DNA of 45,973 bases from Chlorobiaceae bacterium (lineage in GTDB: Bacteria; Bacteroidota; Chlorobiia; Chlorobiales; Chlorobiaceae), in assembly GCA_013335115.1 (NCBI GenBank), contig JAAXWQ010000004.1:1-45973 (forward strand), given 5' to 3'. Below the pieces are notes generated by a model, which was given only the letters and a program-made list of their open reading frames with translations, made no database searches and was not told the DNA's origin. Position numbers and translations under genes: made by a program. This document shows, piece after piece, positions 1-7,309 of the stretch; position 1 is the first letter of the stretch, and each line of letters begins with the position of its first letter.

Positions 1-1770
1 GTGGGTTCATACTACCGCAGCAATGGCGACGCGAAGGGGGCGAACCTTTCGCTCGGTTTCGCAACCGACAGCGTGAACGTCACCTACCGCGGATCGATCG
101 CCAATTCCGGCGACTACAAGGCGGGGGGAGCCTTCAAGACGTATGCCGATACCGGCAGGCCCGGAGAGACCCTCCCGCTCGACGTGGTCGGCTCGACGGC
201 GTACGAGACGCAGAACCACCTTCTCGACCTGGCGTACAGGCAGGGCGACGACCTGTATGATGCGGCCCTTGGATACCAGCATGTCCCATACCAGCTCTAT
301 CCGAACCAGAGGATGGACATGCTCAACAACCAGGCGTACCGTATCAACCTCCATTACACCGGCAGGAAGAGCTGGGGCCGCCTCGAAGCCCGGCTTTACG
401 GTGAACTGGTCGACCACTACATGGATTTCGGGAAGGACAAGAAGTTCTTCTATGGAAGCGCCCCGAACATAGCGCCAGGCATGCCGATGTACACCAGGGG
501 CAAGACGGGAGGCGCGTCGCTGAAGGCAGAGGTCGAACTGTCGAAGCGGGACCTGGTGCGGATCGGTGCCGAAGCGCAGCTCTACCGCCTCGACGACTGG
601 TGGCCGCCGTCACCATCGGTGCTCTTCGGGGCCTCCTCCGCGGGAATGGCTCCCAACACCTTCTGGAACATCAACGACGGGAAGCGTGACCGTTATGCGA
701 TTTTCTCCGAATGGGAAGCGAAGTGGTGCCCCGAATGGATGACCCTTCTCGGTGCCCGCGTTGAAATGGTCGGTACCGACACCGGGGCCGTCCAGGGTTA
801 CAATAACGATGCTTCTGGAATGTATTATACCGGGTATCTGCGTTCGGCGACGGATTTCAACGCCCTCGACCGCAAACGAAACGATGTCAACCTCGACCTG
901 ACGGCGCTGACCCGCTGCACTCCTGACGAGCACCTGACCTATGAGTTTGGAGTTGCGCAGAAGACCCGCACCCCGAACCTCTACGAGCGTTACTCCTGGT
1001 CTCGCAATGCCATGGCCCTTGTTATGAACAACTATGTGGGGGACGGCAACGGCTACCTCGGCAACCTCGACTTGAAACCGGAAGTTTCCCGCACGATCAG
1101 CGCAAGCGCCAGCATGCACAGCAGTGACAAGACCTGGGAGTTGAAGGTTGCTCCTTTCTTTTCCTGGGTGGCCGACTACATCGATGCCGTTCAGTGGGAT
1201 CGCACAAATAATGTCGCTACGACGAACGCGGCCGGTCAATTCGGTATCCTGAAGTATATGAACCAGACTGGGCGTCTTTTCGGCGTGGACGTCTCCGGGC
1301 GCATGCCGCTCGGTGAAAACGGCCTCGGTGAATGGCGTGCGAAGGGCCTGGTGAACTATGTGAACGGGCGCAACGTCGATACCGGAAGCGGGCTCTACAA
1401 CATCATGCCGCTGAATGCGAAGGTATCACTTGACCAGCAGGTCGGTAATCTCGGCAATACGCTGGAGATGGTTGCCGTGGCGAGGAAGAACGACACATCC
1501 GTACCTCGTCAGGAGCTTTCGACTGCAGGGTACACCCTGTTCAACTGGCGAGGCAGCTACACCATCGACAAACTGCGTTTCGACTTCGGTGTCGAGAACA
1601 TCTTCGACAGGTTCTACTCCCTGCCGCTCGGAGGGGTCTATACCGGCCAAGGTCAGACCATGAGCATGAACCCGGCGACAATGAATCCTCCCGTGTACAA
1701 TATGCCGTTCGGTATCGCCGTTCCGGGCATGGGTCGTTCGGTGTATGTCGGGATGAACTACCGGTTCTGA
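1..1770 (+). CDS. TonB-dependent outer-membrane receptor, C-terminal part (5' end outside window)
   Basis: The open frame runs from the first base of the window without a natural start, so the plug domain and TonB box lie upstream. The 589 residues seen are rich in alternating beta-strand patterns with many Tyr, Trp and Gly, as in the 22-stranded barrel of siderophore, cobalamin or haem receptors. Recognisable family pieces are the 'LKPEVSRTISASA' segment of the late barrel (about residue 358), 'GVENIFDRFYSLPLGG' (about 530) and a C-terminal strand ending in Tyr-Arg-Phe, the usual outer-membrane insertion signal. Such proteins take up scarce ligands using energy from TonB-ExbBD. The ligand cannot be read from this part. 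A hairpin terminator follows 25 bases after the stop, so this is the last gene of its unit. Confidence 0.85.
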   Translation: MGSYYRSNGDAKGANLSLGFATDSVNVTYRGSIANSGDYKAGGAFKTYADTGRPGETLPLDVVGSTAYETQNHLLDLAYRQGDDLYDAALGYQHVPYQLYPNQRMDMLNNQAYRINLHYTGRKSWGRLEARLYGELVDHYMDFGKDKKFFYGSAPNIAPGMPMYTRGKTGGASLKAEVELSKRDLVRIGAEAQLYRLDDWWPPSPSVLFGASSAGMAPNTFWNINDGKRDRYAIFSEWEAKWCPEWMTLLGARVEMVGTDTGAVQGYNNDASGMYYTGYLRSATDFNALDRKRNDVNLDLTALTRCTPDEHLTYEFGVAQKTRTPNLYERYSWSRNAMALVMNNYVGDGNGYLGNLDLKPEVSRTISASASMHSSDKTWELKVAPFFSWVADYIDAVQWDRTNNVATTNAAGQFGILKYMNQTGRLFGVDVSGRMPLGENGLGEWRAKGLVNYVNGRNVDTGSGLYNIMPLNAKVSLDQQVGNLGNTLEMVAVARKNDTSVPRQELSTAGYTLFNWRGSYTIDKLRFDFGVENIFDRFYSLPLGGVYTGQGQTMSMNPATMNPPVYNMPFGIAVPGMGRSVYVGMNYRF

Positions 1771-1795
1771 ACGCCATGCGTGATTGCATGATAAC

Positions 1796-1826
1796 GGCGC
1801 CGGAGGATTCTTCGGCGCCTTTGTTG
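1796..1826 (+). terminator. Rho-independent terminator after the TonB receptor
   Basis: GGCGCCG (1796-1802) pairs with CGGCGCC (1813-1819), with an interrupted extension towards the loop, and is followed by a short T-rich run. The position 25 bases past the receptor stop fits transcription termination. Confidence 0.65.
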
Positions 1827-1881
1827 ACTGAACACATGATACCGGTTCCGTCGATTCAACTCCATTACCAAATCCGGCCCG

Positions 1882-2268
1882 ATGAAAAAAATATTATTAA
1901 CACTGTCCTGCCTTTTGGCTTTTTCCATTCCCGCCAACGCGAATCCTGAGCGCTTCTTGATGATCAGTGAGGAGGCGGAAAATGGCGATGCGAAAGCCCA
2001 GAACATGCTCGGGGTGTATTACCAGCTCGGGCTGAGTGCCGGACAGGACGATGCCGAGTCTGCAAGATGGTTCCGCAAGGCTGCCGACCAGGGGCACGGC
2101 GAAGCGCAGTTCAACCTTGGGGATGCCTATGAGCATGGACGGGGAGTGCCGCTGGACAAACAGGAAGCCCTCGCGTGGTATAAAAAATCGTGTGACAACG
2201 GATGCAAGTGCGGTTGCCGAAGCTACCATATACTGAAAAAAGAGCTGGATTTTGCTTCTTTGCCGTAG
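1882..2268 (+). CDS. Small secreted Sel1-repeat (TPR-like) protein
   Basis: This 128-residue protein begins with a signal peptide (basic start, hydrophobic core to about residue 17, cleavage near Ala-Asn-Ala at 18-20). Two Sel1-type helical repeats follow, at about 36-71 ('ARWFRKAADQGH') and 73-107 ('EAQFNLGDAYEHGRGVP'). Sel1 repeats form alpha-solenoids that bind other proteins, here in the periplasm or at the cell surface. The C-terminus carries a tight group of four cysteines (104, 108, 110, 112), which could be disulfide-bonded or bind a metal; this is unusual for the family. No catalytic domain is present. It lies between the receptor terminator and the long gap before the Cyc2-like gene, so it may be transcribed alone. 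The ribosome binding site is weak. Confidence 0.75.
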   Translation: MKKILLTLSCLLAFSIPANANPERFLMISEEAENGDAKAQNMLGVYYQLGLSAGQDDAESARWFRKAADQGHGEAQFNLGDAYEHGRGVPLDKQEALAWYKKSCDNGCKCGCRSYHILKKELDFASLP

Positions 2269-2976
2269 TTGGGGTGTTTTTTTGTAAAAAAAGTTCCTCG
2301 GGCTGTCCGGATTCTTGCAAGAATTAAAAATATTTATTACAATTGTTAAGAATGTTCGGCAGGGTAGCGTAGCAGGTTTGAATTCCCTCCTTCCTTTTGC
2401 CCGATTGATACCGATGACCGCCTTACCCCCGTGCTTGAGTTCCCACGTGATATGTGGGGTTTTGACATACGATGTTGTTACTTCCCTGATTTTTTGATCG
2501 ACCTCTTTTTCATGCAAATCTGATTGGTTTCAGGATGATTTCGCAGGGATCTTTATTCCTGCCTGTTTTTCCTGGATCCTGATCCTGACCTCGGATACCT
2601 GTCCGATTCCCGGGAGGGAATGGTGCAGTCTGCTCGATACAGGAAGAGGAATTTTGCGTTTTCCCGTAGTACTTACCATATCGACATATAGTTCGTCTTT
2701 ATTGGCACTTCGCCGATAAGATCCTCTGCCTCTCAGGTCCCTGTTCAACTGCGCGTATGCGCATAAACAATTGTTGATTCGTTTGTCTGAATCCTGACGA
2801 TTGTTCGTGCCGCCTACGTCATAACGCACGGTATAGGAATTTTTACGCCTGATCTAAGTCTGGTTGGGCAAAGCCTTATGCACTCTGGTGCTACGTATCG
2901 TCTTGTCGGTTGTATTTCTCGGTCAGCAACTTTTCAGTCAGCATTTTTCAATAAAATCTATACTTCGGAGCAATTC
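2269..2976. other. 708-base gap upstream of the Cyc2-like gene
   Basis: No convincing gene is seen. The gap is less GC-rich than its neighbours and holds an A+T-rich patch (2320-2350, including 'AATTGTTAAG') that could be a promoter. An unsupported 99-codon frame lies on the - strand (2530-2829); it lacks a ribosome binding site and resembles no family I know. The gap could hold a long 5' leader, a small RNA or a decayed gene. A good ribosome binding site (GGAG, 2967-2970) marks its right end. Confidence 0.5.
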
Positions 2977-4245
2977 ATGAAAAGAAAACTCACCATTGCC
3001 TCCCTCGTTTCGCTGTGCACCCTACCGTTGGTCACGCCCTCGAACGACGCGTCAGCCATCCCGGCATTTGCCAGGAAATATGGTACTTCTTGCTATACCT
3101 GCCACTCGGGTTTCCCGGCAAGGAATGCCTTCGGTGAGGCATTCAAGAACAACGGCTACCGCTGGCCGGGTGGGGAGGACGAGGACAAGACCAAGCAGGA
3201 TCAGTTGAAGATGGGCGCCGACGGATGGAAGAAGACTTTCCCCGAAAGCCCTTGGCCGGCTGAGATTCCGGGGTATGCGCCGATATCGCTTTGGGTTCGC
3301 GGCAACCTTGCCGATTATGCCACAAGTTCCGAAAAACAGGATGGGACGGTGGTTACCCCGTCGAGGTCACTGTGGGGTAATGGCGTGTTCAACAACGCGA
3401 CTATTTTCTTTGGTGGTACCATGGGTGACAACCTTTCGGCTCTAGTCCAGTACAACCCGACGGCTGGCAGCACTACCGGCCAGCTGGTATGGACGTTCAG
3501 GCCTGGCCTGAAGCTGGCGTTCGGAAACGGGTTCACCGACCTCAGCTTTGGAAACGCAACAAACAATACCGCTTTCGCATCTGCGCTTGTTCCCGCCTTT
3601 GGTAACGCCACCGGCAGCAGCGTAGCGGAACTCGTGTACATCCCGCAGGATTACCTCAAGTTCACTGCTGGTGTCGGACAGGCAGGAACAAACGTCACCA
3701 ACAGCTTTTCTGACTTGAAATACTTCCGCGCGAGGTACAAGGTCGGTGGCGCAGGCCTCCTGAGCGGTGCTGGCGGTACTTACGGGAACGAATTCGTCGG
3801 CCTCGACAACAATATCACGTTTGCGACAATGGTGTACAGCGCTGCTCCCGGAACTGCTGCCGCAGCTGGTGCTACCGCAAGTGCTTTCGTGTCTTCCACC
3901 GGCGTCACCGAACGCTTGATTTGGGAAGCTGACGTCACCGGCAGCTATGGTAACTTCCTCGGAGGCCTTGGCTTCAGCAGGAGCACCAACATCTCGAAGA
4001 GCAACATCAAGGCTGAAGCGGCCTACTTCCTCTATCCCTGGCTGAAGGGATCGGTCGTCTACACTGGACTCAACCAGCAGGATACCCCGACGGTTGCATA
4101 TGCGCTGACGACCCACGTGCGCGCCAATGCTTCCCTGGCGGCAACGTATACCCAGAACCTCAGGCAGTGGTCGGCGACGAAGAGCCCGGTTACGACTGGC
4201 TCCAACCAGAATACCATTGCGTTGGCAGGTGCCTTTGCCTTCTGA
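2977..4245 (+). CDS. Cyc2-like monohaem cytochrome-porin fusion, outer membrane
   Basis: The 422-residue product starts at the ATG six bases after GGAG; an upstream in-frame start would spoil the signal peptide. Residues 1-27 form a signal peptide ending in Ala-Ser-Ala. The mature protein opens with 'IPAFARKYGTSCYTCHSG', giving one haem c motif (C39, C42, H43), then 'FGEAFKNNGYRWPG'. About 330 residues of glycine- and aromatic-rich alternating strands follow, ending in Phe-Ala-Phe, as expected for an outer-membrane beta-barrel. A short N-terminal CXXCH domain fused to a barrel is the architecture of Cyc2, the outer-membrane iron oxidase of neutrophilic and acidophilic iron oxidisers and of Fe(II)-oxidising Chlorobi; length also fits. 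Similar monohaem barrels of unknown substrate exist elsewhere, so iron oxidation is an inference. A bc/b6f-like complex is encoded immediately downstream. Confidence 0.65.
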   Translation: MKRKLTIASLVSLCTLPLVTPSNDASAIPAFARKYGTSCYTCHSGFPARNAFGEAFKNNGYRWPGGEDEDKTKQDQLKMGADGWKKTFPESPWPAEIPGYAPISLWVRGNLADYATSSEKQDGTVVTPSRSLWGNGVFNNATIFFGGTMGDNLSALVQYNPTAGSTTGQLVWTFRPGLKLAFGNGFTDLSFGNATNNTAFASALVPAFGNATGSSVAELVYIPQDYLKFTAGVGQAGTNVTNSFSDLKYFRARYKVGGAGLLSGAGGTYGNEFVGLDNNITFATMVYSAAPGTAAAAGATASAFVSSTGVTERLIWEADVTGSYGNFLGGLGFSRSTNISKSNIKAEAAYFLYPWLKGSVVYTGLNQQDTPTVAYALTTHVRANASLAATYTQNLRQWSATKSPVTTGSNQNTIALAGAFAF

Positions 4246-4622
4246 TCAAGTCAGTTCTTGACTCTGCAAGTGTCTGGAAAGGGGTGTCCGATGTCGGTTC
4301 ACCAAAGTGTTCTTTGATCGGCGCTTCTTTCCTCGACGCTTGCGTCGTCCATGATCTTGCAGTGACGATTTCCTGATTTTCTTCCGCCTCGGGGACGGGG
4401 TGGAGGGAAATCCGGAAGGGTTGCCTGCAAATTGGTTCTTTGTAATCGTGTGTGGTTGTGTTGTTGGTTGTGTTGGGGGTGTGCTCACCTGAGGGATGCA
4501 TTCCGACCTTGTTGGAACAACCTTTTGTGGGCATGCCTTTTTCTACGCCCGATACTTTTTTGCCTCTCCGATGAGGCTGTCGATTTCGAAAACGGTCTTA
4601 ATGAAAGTTAAAGCGATACTCA
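4246..4622. other. 377-base gap with a G/T-only tract, before the Rieske gene
   Basis: No gene is seen. Positions 4448-4483 are 36 consecutive bases made only of G and T on the + strand, ending in a run of five G. The right part (4540-4620) is more A+T-rich and probably holds the promoter of the Rieske operon, although no clear -35/-10 pair can be named. No strong terminator follows the Cyc2-like gene, so read-through into the operon is possible. Confidence 0.5.
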
Positions 4623-5177
4623 ATGCAGGATGAAAAAACGCTCCATGACGAGCAGCAGGGTTTGCCAGGCGGTCCGGCGGAAATCGACACCGACCGGCGC
4701 AAGTTCCTGACGAAAGTCGGTTGGGGCAGCCTCGCAGGCTTCCTGGCCATCAACTCTTACGCATTCCTCAGGTTCTTCTACCCGAGGGTGCTTTTCGAAC
4801 CGCCGTCGCAGTTCAAGGTTGGCTTTCCCAACGACTATCCCCCGGGTACGGTGAACTCGCAGTACCAGAGGGAGTTCGGTACCTGGATCATCCGCCTGCA
4901 GGACGGGAGGTTTTTTGCGATGGAGTCGAAATGCACCCATCTGGGATGCACGCCGAGCTGGCTCGAGTCGCAGAAGAAGTTCAAGTGCCCCTGCCACGGC
5001 AGCGGCTACTACATCAGCGGCCTGAACTTCGAGGGCCCGGCCCCGAGGCCGATGGATCGCTTCAAGATCAGCATCGCCGAGGACGGCCAGTTGCAGGTCG
5101 ACAAGACGATCAAGTTCCCGGGAGTCCCGGGCAAGGAGTCGAACGAGGTCTATCCGCAGAGCCTCCTGAAGGCATAG
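4623..5177 (+). CDS. petC: Rieske [2Fe-2S] protein of a cytochrome bc/b6f-type complex
   Basis: This 184-residue protein takes electrons from quinol at the outer quinone site and passes them to a cytochrome c or copper protein. The cluster-binding boxes are clear: CTHLGC (C104, H106 ligands; C109 disulfide) and CPCHGSGY (C122, H125 ligands; C124 disulfide). An N-terminal twin-arginine stretch (R25-R26-K-F-L) precedes a single hydrophobic anchor at about 34-52, as in Rieske proteins exported by Tat and kept membrane-bound. It is the first gene of a unit with a ferredoxin and the two cytochrome b halves. Green sulfur bacteria normally have a Rieske gene beside a one-piece cytochrome b, so this looks like a second, different complex. 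The symbol follows b6f naming because the cytochrome b is split. Confidence 0.93.
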   Translation: MQDEKTLHDEQQGLPGGPAEIDTDRRKFLTKVGWGSLAGFLAINSYAFLRFFYPRVLFEPPSQFKVGFPNDYPPGTVNSQYQREFGTWIIRLQDGRFFAMESKCTHLGCTPSWLESQKKFKCPCHGSGYYISGLNFEGPAPRPMDRFKISIAEDGQLQVDKTIKFPGVPGKESNEVYPQSLLKA

Positions 5178-5210
5178 TGGTAATCAGTCAATAGAAATCG
5201 GGAAGGCCAT

Positions 5211-5543
5211 ATGATGGATAACCAAGGGGAAATAACCATGACCGCAACGCCGCGGGAAGGAGCCGGGGGGCAGAAGAAGCGCGGGGTGGCCCGTGTCACT
5301 GCCGACCTGTGCACCGGTTGCGGAATCTGCGTCAAGAGCTGTCCGACAAGCTGCATCACCATAATCGAGTCTGAGTTGAACTTCAACGGCATCGCCCACA
5401 TCGAAAGCCAGCGTTGCACTGCTTGCAACATCTGTGCTGTCGACTGTCCATGGCTTGCGATCGAGATGTTCAATCCGGACGGATCCCGACGGGATCCCTC
5501 CGAATATGCAAAGCAGGCGAAGCGCCTTCGCGGATACCAGTAA
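5211..5543 (+). CDS. 2x[4Fe-4S] ferredoxin encoded inside the cytochrome bc operon
   Basis: The 110-residue protein has two full [4Fe-4S] motifs: CTGCGICVKSCP (C34, C37, C40, C44) and CTACNICAVDCP (C69, C72, C75, C79). It lacks a signal peptide or membrane segment, so it should act in the cytoplasm or on the inner face of the membrane. A basic N-terminal stretch (Gly-Gly-Gln-Lys-Lys-Arg) and a C-terminal tail rich in Lys and Arg flank the core and could bind a membrane partner. It lies 33 bases after the Rieske gene and 30 before cytochrome b, so it is almost certainly co-expressed with them. The start could also be ATG 5214 or 5238; GGAAGG at 5201-5206 favours 5211 or 5214. A partner role with the complex is inferred from position only. 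Confidence 0.9.
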   Translation: MMDNQGEITMTATPREGAGGQKKRGVARVTADLCTGCGICVKSCPTSCITIIESELNFNGIAHIESQRCTACNICAVDCPWLAIEMFNPDGSRRDPSEYAKQAKRLRGYQ

Positions 5544-5573
5544 GGGGTTTGTAACATAAAATTCGACAGGCAC

Positions 5574-6338
5574 ATGAACAGTCTCTACGACAAGGTCAAG
5601 AAAAACCTGATATGGAAATCAGTATTCCGGAGGGATTACCGGGACACGGCCCGAAACCGGGCTATGGCCATCTTCGGCAACGTGTTCCTCCACCTGCACC
5701 CGGTGCGGGTGCGTGAAAGCGCCGTCAAGCTGCGCTACACCTGGGGCATGGGGGGCATCACCTTCCTTGCCTTCATCATCCTGACCATCACGGGCGTCGT
5801 CCTGATGTTCTATTACCATCCGACGGTCGACCTGGCCTACCTCGACATGAAGGACCTGGAGTTCCAGGCGCCCTACGGGGTCATCAGCAGGAACCTGCAC
5901 CGTTGGGCGGCCCACTTCATGGTCATTGTGGTGATGATCCACATGTTCAGGGTCTTCATGACCGGATCATACAAGGCGCCCCGCCAGTTCAACTGGGGCA
6001 TCGGGGTAATCCTCCTGGTGCTGACCTTCCTCCTGAGCTTCACGGGCTACCTCCTGCCCTGGGACCAGCTGGGATTCTGGGCAATCACCGTGGGAACGAA
6101 CATGGGTGCAGCCACGCCATTGATCGGCTATCAGGGCCCGTTCAGCGAATTCCTGCACATCACGCCGTATAACGACATCAGGTTTGCACTTCTCGGTGGC
6201 GCCCAGGTGGGCGGCAATGCCCTGCTCCGGTCCTACATCTGGCACTGCATCGCCATACCGCTCATCTCGGTCATCCTCATGTTCGTGCATTTCTGGCGTG
6301 TCAGGAAGGACGGCGGTATTTCAAGACCTCAACATTAA
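5574..6338 (+). CDS. petB: Cytochrome b, N-terminal half (cytochrome b6-like), dihaem
   Basis: This 254-residue membrane protein is the haem-carrying half of a split cytochrome b. Four transmembrane helices hold two haem pairs: H109 and H123 (14 apart) and H224 and H239 (15 apart). The 14/15 spacing is that of b6-type proteins. '[13 protein letters not shown]' (158-170) is the conserved segment near the outer quinone site. In b6f complexes a cysteine just before a Gly-Gly-Ile-Thr segment binds the extra haem c_n; here that segment (60-63) follows Tyr-Thr-Trp-Gly-Met and no cysteine is present, so haem c_n is probably not covalently bound. This comparison was made by eye. The next gene supplies the missing C-terminal half, 19 bases downstream. 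Confidence 0.92.
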   Translation: MNSLYDKVKKNLIWKSVFRRDYRDTARNRAMAIFGNVFLHLHPVRVRESAVKLRYTWGMGGITFLAFIILTITGVVLMFYYHPTVDLAYLDMKDLEFQAPYGVISRNLHRWAAHFMVIVVMIHMFRVFMTGSYKAPRQFNWGIGVILLVLTFLLSFTGYLLPWDQLGFWAITVGTNMGAATPLIGYQGPFSEFLHITPYNDIRFALLGGAQVGGNALLRSYIWHCIAIPLISVILMFVHFWRVRKDGGISRPQH

Positions 6339-6357
6339 ACCCCGGCGATAGATAACC

Positions 6358-7242
6358 ATGAATCCATTTATCGAAATCATCACCCAGCCGGACAACATCG
6401 CCATCGTGATCATGATCGTGATGGTGACGTTCTTCACGATCTGGGGTTTTCAGCAGGCTTTCCAGAACGACAAGCTCAAGGCATCCGGTTATGCTGTGGA
6501 CGGTGAACTCGACCAGGATGTCGACACGTTCAAGCCCCTGGTACGCATCGAGCTCATCATCTCGCTGGTCGTCGTGCTCTTCCTGTCTATCTGGTCGATT
6601 GCGGTCGACGCTCCGCTCGAAGAGATCGCAAACCCGACGATCACACCGAACCCGGCAAAGGCGCCATGGTACTTCCTTGGACTCCAGGAACTGCTTGTCT
6701 ACTTCGACCCGTGGCTGGCCGGCGTCGTCCTGCCGACCCTGATCGTCGTCGGCCTGATGGCGATTCCCTATATCGACATCAATCCGAAAGGGAATGGCTA
6801 TTACACTTTCGCTGAAAGGAAGTATGCCGTCATCATCTTCGCTTTCGGCTTCTTCATCCTCTGGCTGCTGCTGATCGTCATCGGTGTCTTCGACAGGGGA
6901 CCGGGTTGGCTTTGGTACTGGCCCTGGGAGGAGTGGGACCATCAGCGTGTCGTTTTCGAACCGACGCGTGACCTGACCCAGGTGATCGGTATCGAGTCAC
7001 GTTCGATTCCCGGCTTCATCATCGGCGCCATCGTGGTGATCGGTTATTATGTCGCCGGCATGCTCCTGCCGCTGAGGCACTGGAGGAAGAACAATCCAGA
7101 ACTCCTGGCGCAACTCGGCATGATTCGTTACAACCTGATCATGTTCCTGTTTGTCACCATGATGTCGGTTCCGATCAAGATGGTGCTCAGGCTCGTCTTC
7201 CTCGTGAAATATGTCTGGATAACGCCGTGGTTCAACGTCTGA
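6358..7242 (+). CDS. petD: Cytochrome b C-terminal half (subunit IV-like), enlarged
   Basis: The 294-residue protein has about six hydrophobic segments (roughly 13-33, 63-83, 115-135, 153-176, 215-240, 260-282), against three in the 160-residue plant or cyanobacterial subunit IV. The quinone-site signature is at 'PAKAPWYFLGLQELL' (99-113): A102-P103-W104-Y105 takes the place of the usual Pro-Glu-Trp-Tyr, so the proton-accepting glutamate is replaced. Variants of this motif are known to follow quinone type. The region 180-215 (Trp-rich, 'GWLWYWPWEEWD') and the last two helices are extra relative to b6f and may bind the cytochrome encoded next. Together with the b6-like half it forms the membrane core of the complex. 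Its function with menaquinone is inferred from the likely host. Confidence 0.85.
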   Translation: MNPFIEIITQPDNIAIVIMIVMVTFFTIWGFQQAFQNDKLKASGYAVDGELDQDVDTFKPLVRIELIISLVVVLFLSIWSIAVDAPLEEIANPTITPNPAKAPWYFLGLQELLVYFDPWLAGVVLPTLIVVGLMAIPYIDINPKGNGYYTFAERKYAVIIFAFGFFILWLLLIVIGVFDRGPGWLWYWPWEEWDHQRVVFEPTRDLTQVIGIESRSIPGFIIGAIVVIGYYVAGMLLPLRHWRKNNPELLAQLGMIRYNLIMFLFVTMMSVPIKMVLRLVFLVKYVWITPWFNV

Positions 7243-7309
7243 TCCCATCGGGCGGACCATGAGAGAAAGAAGGTGTCATTCTGAAGCCAAATATTAAAAA
7301 TTGTTGAAC

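Noticed and set aside
2530-2829. 99-codon reading frame on the - strand in the long gap before the Cyc2-like gene
   Set aside because: No ribosome binding site, no family resemblance, and unusual residue content. Mentioned only as part of the gap.
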